DNA of 64,000 nucleotides from positions 1,116,001 through 1,180,000 of the forward strand of contig JBHGNT010000021.1 in the NCBI GenBank assembly GCA_043228905.1. The letters run 5' to 3'. Source of the DNA: Azolla caroliniana (Eukaryota; Polypodiophyta). Shown piece after piece: positions 57,600 through 64,000 of this stretch. The notes beneath the pieces were generated by a model. It was not told the origin of the DNA. It was given only the letters and a program-made list of their open reading frames with translations, and did not search any database. Both the position numbers and the translations under genes were made by a program. The stretch's first letter is position 1. The number at the start of each line of letters is the position of its first letter.

Positions 57600-59095
57600 G
57601 GCCTATAGTATTATTCATTATAGCAATACATTATAAGACAGATTTTATATAACTTAGACTTGTACATTGATTTCATTCAATTGTCTTTCCGATGCAACAA
57701 GTAGTTGCAAATGATGTCTTTATGATGAGACACAACATGTCTTAATGTGTCCATTAGATGAGACACAATATCTTTTAGCAATTACAATTATTTAATTGTT
57801 TTATTATTTATTATTTTAACACCTCCCACTTGGGTGTCTAGTAATTCCACTCTAGTTTGGATGATTTTCAACTTTAAACATAAAAGACCAATTGACATCA
57901 TTTATGATTGATCATACAACTAGACACAATGGAAAATGTCTTAGATTGTCCAATTGGGCACCAAACACCATGAAATTATCAAGAAAAACTTTGCATAAAT
58001 GGGAGAATATATGGTTCTAATATTTTAACTACAATTCTTGAATTATGGGATTAACTTGAAGCTTGATTTGGCAAGGGATAATAGCATTCTGAATATGTGG
58101 AAAGGGTAGACAACGACATGGTATGGAGGAGAAGATCCTTAATGAGGCTGAGTGGTCATATCAAGATAGTGTGCTTCATTCATAACTAGAAGGGACACTT
58201 ATCCCATGTCATAAGACCGATGGGAGACTTGCTTATCACAATGACACCATAGCTTCAGACGATGAGCACATCTAGGGCATTGTAATTGTTGATTCAGAGT
58301 GTGATGACAAGGGAGTGGGCTTATCCATGATGGATTAACCAATGGTCGTGTTGACGTAGGGTTCAAAGAAGACACATCTCTCAAGCAACATTAAGTGGCC
58401 TTGTGCACATTGAGACATGAAAGTTGCACTTAGGAACCCTTTCACCTGTCATCCTACACACACATATTCTATGACAATTTATGAGAGTGCAAAAAAATTT
58501 AAAATTCTAATCTTCCCTAGTCCAAGAGCTGCACACTCCCATTTGCCTCTTTCACACATTTCACAATGTCTTTATGGGGATCGTGCAACTCAAAGTCATT
58601 CATGTAGTGAATGTAGGCCATCTTTTGGCCAATATGTTCACTTTTATATTTTTTTCTTATTTAACTAGATTACAACTATTTCCCTTTCATACTTTAGAAG
58701 GGCATAAAGGTTTATAGATATTATATTTATACCCCTACTAGTGATTTGGAATTTCGGAGGACCTACTAGTGATTTGGAATGTCTGAACCCAAAGGAGAAA
58801 TAAAGTCTGTTTAAGTGCAAAGTGGTCTGAGCTCATAATGATCAAGCATAAATGATTCCAAATGGTTCATGATTGTGGGGGAACATGAAGTGGAAGTCAG
58901 TAATGGACTACTACTACTCCTTTCCACTAGGTGAATGTGTGATTCTACAGAGGCATCCACTTGCATTATCCTTCTTCTTCGTTTTCCCTAAAGAGATATG
59001 CCTTGGTATTATAAAACCATAAGAAATACAAAACTTGTGTTGGATAAACGAGTATACCATAGCCGATTTCATGTGTATATACAAGAACTACACAT
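57600..59095. other. Gene-free DNA
   Basis: No gene, RNA or strong repeat was recognised. Frames at 58199-58384 and 58417-58668 have no known domain. A short repeat ACTAGTGATTTGGAAT occurs twice near 58738 and 58765. Confidence 0.45.
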
Positions 59096-59099
59096 ATTT

Positions 59100-61965
59100 G
59101 TACACCATATCTTCAATATTTTTATGGTCTACTTCTCCCAAATTGCAAATGACCATGCAATGTAACCTATAACACCAACATCTTTAGCAACAGAATCCAT
59201 AAACCAAAGTTAGTAGACATTGTTTCCCAAAATGATGGGAACAATATACATCCATATAATTTATTTGATCTCCATCTTCCCTAAATGAGCATTGATCCCA
59301 TAACCTTTTAAAATGCTTTTGCTTCCTGAAAATGACATCAGCTTTGTCTGCAAAACTTTCGTACTGACCACGTAATGTATGAATAAGTAACTACTAGAAC
59401 TAAGCAATTATAATAGAAACATCATGAGTGATGTTGTCAAAAACAGATGTACATTGTGCCTTCCAAATTATCCACATCATAATAGATGAAATTGTCTTCC
59501 AAATAATATCAACCCCTAAATTGCAAACTATCAAACAAAAAAAGTTGAACCATTTGTATATGAGGAACTATGTGAAAGGCTTCCACTATATCCTCCTTTT
59601 CATATAATAACAGTTGTCCCTCTAGAAAGTGATCACACAATTAGCATGTATGAAAATCAATAGCCTTAATACTCTCTTCCATACTTGTGTGATTTTAGGA
59701 CAAGACCACAATACATACTTAATTGATTCCATCATACATCCACAACCAAATCCACAAGACTTACTATTTAGTTGTCGTAACCAGGACCGAATCGGTAGTG
59801 CATAATGGATCAATAACTTGTGAAAAAGTACAATCAATAACCGATTTTTGTTAGGAATCATAAGGGCATGGGATGGGATCAAGCCATTTCTAATTAAGGA
59901 GAAGCCTTCTACTTGGGATGCATTGCTTAATCAGCCTCTTCTTGGAAATTCTCTATTTCGAGATAATGTAGGAAAAGTGTTGGGTCTTAGAACTCACCTT
60001 GCCTAGGGTAAACTGGATATTGGGCCAGCTGCATTTGTAAGCACTTGGATTCAATTCCAACAGATGTCACAAGTAGATCGCCTTGCGCATTTACAAGTTC
60101 TTCATGGAGCCAAGATAATGATGGCTGCCATTTCGGCGTCACATTCCTCATTAGTGGCGACCTTCGAACCTATACATGAGCATTTTTGGTTTGGATTCTT
60201 CATAAATGATATATTGTTGGTTGTCAAGGGTATCTCACCTAATGGGCGCATTTCTTATTTTGAGGTTCTTGATAACAATAGAATGCAACCTCATGCCTTT
60301 GACTGTAACTATTTTTAGCACGCGCGGAATGCACTAGTCAAAGTGCTTTTGGGAAAGAAGTGGTTGCTTGATCCTTATCCTTCTATCGCTCATATATGTT
60401 ATATGATGTGGTTGTATGCAAAAGAACCTGTTGCAAGACTACTATGGGATCCGGGGGGTTGGTTCTAGGCATATTCCTTGGGGGAACATATCATAAAGGT
60501 TCCCTTCTTTCAGTATTCAGTAAAGCTAGGAATGTCATTACTAAGGTCTGTGAATGTAATGGCGCCAACAACACAAAAACATCGAACTAACTGGGGTGTT
60601 TCAACGTTGCAGTTGAAAACATATTGGAGATGGATATGGTCTTTCAAGGGGCCCTCTAAATTTATTCTTTTTAGATGGCTATTCGTGCATGCAACATTAC
60701 TAGTTGGCTAGATGTTAAAAGGGAATGTAGCACATAACCTCAAGCAATGTGGATTTTGCTATGCAACGTCGGAGACTACTAAGCATGCCCTCTAGTCCTG
60801 TCCCTTGGTTTAGCAAGTATGGAATAAAGTCCTTTCTTTATTCCTAACGATCAATGTTGGTTGCTTGTTCTCATGGGGAGCAACGGTGTGGGGAATTTTA
60901 CACTCCAGCTTGATGTTGTATGAGGCAGATGATATACAAGAGGCCATGACGGTACATAACAGAATATTGATATCGGTTAGTCCATTTCAACAACCTCGAA
61001 AGCAGGTGCGATCTGTTCAGATCTGGAAAACTGTGACTACGATAACATTATGGGTATTATGGAAATGTAGATGCAGTCGACTTTACGATGCAGCAAAGCT
61101 TGGTCTGGTATTGCTTGAGATATGGGAAACATTGTTGACAGTAGTTCGTGGGCAATATGACAACATGTATAGTTCTCTAGAAAATATTAATAAAAGAAGG
61201 ATGAAGCTTCTTCACTTATGGAGGAAGGTGCCTCTCTTTGTAGTGACAAATCAAAGACCTCAATGGAACTATCATCTTGCATGGACCTTTTTTTGATATA
61301 AAACCAACATGCTAATGTATCGTATTAAGGTTCAACATCCCTGTATAAGTTGTTTTTGTATGTACATGTTTAGGTGTGCATACATTATGTTGTAAGCCTA
61401 CGAGTAGATAACTTTTACTTGTACTTGTTCGATGTTTTTAATACTATTGAAGAAAATCTTTCAAGAAAAAAAAAGTACAATCTTCCTGGGAATCTGCATA
61501 CTCCATAACCACTTCCAATATTTAGATTCATCCATTAAAGAGGTGTCATTCTCCAACCACACCATAGCAAATGGCGGATGTAGTTTCTTACTTAAGAGCA
61601 ACTTTCGTCCCAACTTCACAAAATATTGAAAAAACTGAATAAATTTAGTTTGAGACAAAGGATTTGTATGTTTCCAAAGATAATTTGATGGATCCCAATG
61701 TAGGTCCAAAATAACATACTATCAGAAGGAGAAGGATCTAAAATCCACCTTTTACCAGATTTACCAATCACTCTCACCAGATGTTGCAATGTCATTTGCC
61801 AAATCAACGATTCCACATCCGTTTGCCATAATCTTCCTCCCTCAGATACATCAAAATAATAACAGTCTCCTTGAGACATTGTTCCTTTTACTCCTATCAT
61901 AACACCAACCGGAGAAAAATGTATCCAAACCAAACATGCACAAAAGAAGGTGACCAATTAGAGAG
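59100..61965 (-). mobile_element. Older LINE, split by a plus-strand LINE
   Basis: The 5' part (61965-61470 on minus) reads VWIHFSPVGVMIGVKG, GKRWILDPSPSDS, FFQYFVKLGRKLLL and WLWSMQIPRKIVL. The reading continues seamlessly at 59835 as IVLFHKLLIHYALPIRSWLR. The zinc-binding block CGFGCGCMMESIKYVLWSCP follows near 59760-59700, then LRGQYESFADKAD near 59360 and the tail near 59150. The repeated IVLF corresponds to the 13-bp target duplication of the inner element. Confidence 0.88.
59836..61469 (+). mobile_element. LINE nested in the older LINE, with 13-bp target duplication
   Basis: AAAAAGTACAATC lies at 59823-59835 and again at 61470-61482. In between, plus-strand frames with stops read KEKPSTWDALLNQPLLGN, GPAAFVSTWIQFQ, FWFGFFINDILLVVKG, KKWLLDPYPS and VPFFQYSVKLGMSLL. 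These continue as WRWIWSFKGPSKFILFRWL, a zinc-binding block CGFCYATSETTKHAL and LWVLWKCRCSRLYD. VRGQYDNMYS and QRPQWNYHLAWTFF follow near 61296, then a 3' tail ends in an A run. It is 5'-truncated and inactive. Confidence 0.92.
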
Positions 61966-61969
61966 AAAA

Positions 61970-62690
61970 TCCCCTAAAGATAACTGAATGAGGGGTCTTT
62001 ACTTTTCCTATTTTACACCTACTTTATTCTCTATTGCATTCTGACTATATACAGACCCACAAAACTTCCAACTCTACTACCATTGGACCTCTCTCCAATA
62101 CCATATATTGACATTTTGGCATTGCTCAATACAGCCACCAAAAGTAGCAGAGTTATAGTACAATTATAGTGAGTTAACTAGTGGTTTCTACCACATGTCT
62201 AAAAGTAAAGAATGACAAAAATTAATAACGAAGTATGGAGAATAAATTTTACACACTATATTACTATCATTATCAAGTAAGACTATTATTATAACATTTC
62301 TTCTTCAACAGTAAATAAAAAATCAACTCCCTTTTACAAGTCCTAGTCTTGATATAGTTATGATTAGAGAGTTCATACTAGAGTGACTGATAAACATTTT
62401 TTTGTATTGTATCCTATGATGAAAATCTTCGACCAAAAGGACATGACCAGCAATTTGCAACATGTAAGAACCCTATATCCACATGATGGGCACATTGGCA
62501 TGTTAGCAACTTTCTATGATTAGAATTAGTGAGTTTGCATCAATTAACCAAAACAATAACAAAACTAGGTAGCAAGACAAGCCTTCATTAATGCATCTAG
62601 CTAAAGTTGAAGATCCCAAATTCTAAAATATCCCATGACTTCTATAACCTTGTATCTCCCATAACTTTCAACATTGTTCCTAACCTTCAA
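61970..62690. other. Gene-free DNA
   Basis: No feature was recognised. Confidence 0.45.
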
Positions 62691-62695
62691 GAATT

Positions 62696-63004
62696 TTACG
62701 TTGTCGCGGTATTCCGCAGGTACGTGTAGGATCTAGGGCGGGACCATCGAGGTCTTGAACAAAGAAGCTGGTAAAGAGAGAGTGAACAGTTTATCCAGAT
62801 CCATCTCCGGATATCTTTGCCGATAAACATTACGGGCATGTCACCGTTCTGGTTCTGCTCATCGAAAGTCAAATGATAACTAGACGGACACATATGCGTA
62901 TACTGTTCTGGATCAAACGTTGGACACCGAAGAAGAGCACACAGGCTCAGACGCTCGAACTACTCTAACACGCAAATAGTTCCAGACCTGTCATCGGGTA
63001 ACTG
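62696..63004. other. GC-richer unidentified segment beside copia LTR
   Basis: Base composition shifts clearly towards GC from about 62699 (TTGTCGCGGTATTCCGCAGG) to the LTR border at 63005. A 65-codon minus frame (beginning MCPSSYHLTFDEQNQNGD) and other frames are open, but I recognise no family. It could be an exon of a host gene disrupted by the element, an organelle insert, or another LTR element. Confidence 0.3.
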
Positions 63005-63482
63005 TGCGGAATAGTGCTCGGCCACAACTGAGTCTTAACCACTCGATGGAAGAAACAAAACAGAAATGAAGATTAGTACACTTACACAGAGTGAGACAAC
63101 ACCATATGTTAACGTGGAAAACCCTAATAAGGAAAAACCACATGGGAGCCCAAAAACTCAAACTATCACTATGAGAGGCAGGATACAATGTGAGACTCGG
63201 AGGCAACGATCTCGAGAACTATGTCTTCCCCAATTGACGGTTACAACAGAAAATCTTTTTGTCTCTGTCTCTCATTGTCTGTACAACAATAATGATAACT
63301 ACTACAACTCATCATAAACACTATGTGCCCTAGTTATATTTATACTCATATACCTTATGGGCTATTTACAAATATGACCTCAACGGTCATGTCTAAATAT
63401 ATTTATCAATATGTTCCTATATGTTAATTCATACTGGATCTGACTCCTCCGGTTCTCATCCGGAGGGACTTGTTTCCCAACA
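63005..63482 (-). repeat. 3' LTR of a second, related copia element
   Basis: On minus it runs TGTTGGGAAACAAG to CACTATTCCGCA (478 bp). It shares blocks with the LTRs at 52792 and 56538 (GTTAACGTGGAAAACCCTAA, CAAACTATCACTATGAGA, CAATGTGAGACTC, TATTTACAAATATG) but is clearly a different subfamily. The rest of the element lies past the right edge. Confidence 0.85.
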
Positions 63483-64000
63483 AACTCCCCCTTCATTACA
63501 GCATGGGATGCCTCGTCAGTCCGATACGTCTCAGGCATGCGTCCAGCTTGTCGGTTGACAACACCTTTGTCAGCATGTCCGACCTGTTCTTCTCCGTATG
63601 GATCTTCGTCAGCAAGAACTCCTTATCTTCTACCTTCTCCCCAAGCCAGTGATAACTTCTCTAGATGTACTTGGTCTGGGAATGGTAGGTCGCGTTCTTC
63701 GCGACATGAATGGCACTTTGACTATCGCAGTAGAGCTGGAATTCCTCTTGCTAGATCCCTAGCTCTCCGATGAAGTCCTTCATCCAGATTACCCCTTTAC
63801 CGGCTTCTACAACCGCCATGTACTCCGCTTCCACTGTCGATCGTGCAACGGACTTCTGCGGCCCCAACTGCCACGATATAGCTCCCCCTGCATATGTCAT
63901 GACATATCCTTATGTAGACCGGTCGGTATCCGCATCAGCTGACATATCCGAATACGTGAATCCTTCAAGTTGGGGTATTTCTGAGCCAAATCGGAGACAC
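63483..64000 (-). mobile_element. Copia RNase H end, running off the right edge
   Basis: A polypurine tract (GAAGGGGGAGTTT on minus, 63483-63494) precedes the LTR. Upstream sequence to 64000 is closely similar to 53266-53770 of the first copia element, including the RNase H stretch around AAGGACTTCATCGGAGAGCT and GTACATGGCGGT. Only the 3' end is in the window, so its integrity cannot be judged. Confidence 0.8.

Noticed and set aside
1-64000. CRISPR arrays, bacterial operons, tRNA genes
   Set aside because: The sequence is plant nuclear in character; no spaced short palindromic repeats, ribosome binding sites or cloverleaf-type GTTCRAAYC loops were found.

Overview
This is a stretch of a large, AT-rich, repeat-dominated plant nuclear genome. 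The two long PPR proteins are PLS arrays of about 100-residue modules with the MYAKCGALAKAQEVFD / EGISPNAVTFACILKACGSIG / GEEIHAEV style. That style, the abundance of 5'-truncated plant-type LINEs, copia LTR elements, and a WUS-type homeobox gene with an unusual homeodomain suggest a fern or another seed-free vascular plant. The organism call is inference only.

Host genes are sparse; I can support five. (1) RAMP4/SERP1 (minus, 4796-6796): a complete 68-residue ER translocon-associated protein in three exons, the first holding only the ATG. (2) A PLS-type PPR gene (plus, 9242-11790), with a 104-nt intron that joins an arginine-rich organelle-targeting N terminus to the repeats. (3) A WOX gene (plus, about 16935-18140) with homeodomain, WUS-box-like and EAR-like motifs. 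(4) A second PLS-type PPR gene (plus, 23027-25474), with an in-frame array of five 12-residue units inside one repeat. (5) A secreted His/Pro-rich cell-wall protein (plus, 46840-47367). They are independent single genes, not a pathway. The PPR pair should act in organelle RNA processing, WOX in meristem or cell-fate transcription, RAMP4 at the ER translocon, and the Pro-rich protein in the wall.

The rest is mostly mobile DNA. LINE pieces are at 7545-7745, 9013-9092, 13210-14250, 20400-20765, 26490-29315, 31941-34182, 40099-40232, 41048-42830, about 50205-50288, 50650-51520, 52745-52791 with 57044-57590, and 59100-61965. Several have readable target-site duplications and some are nested. A deletion-derivative Ty1/copia element with both LTRs (52792-57043) sits inside a LINE. 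A related copia element enters at the right edge (63005 onward). A solo LTR with a 5-bp duplication (29419-29829) is inserted in a gypsy protease remnant. A MULE-type MITE with 121-bp inverted repeats and a perfect 9-bp duplication is at 30692-31000. A near-perfect 137/136-bp foldback lies 3' of the second PPR gene (25753-26057). A 5S-rRNA-derived segment with its pol III promoter boxes is at 52621-52705. Tandem repeats occur at 19310-20180, 38351-39440 and elsewhere.

I found no clear multi-gene undescribed system. The best leads are the foldback beside the PPR gene, the 5S-derived element, the divergent WOX protein, and the expanding repeat inside the second PPR.
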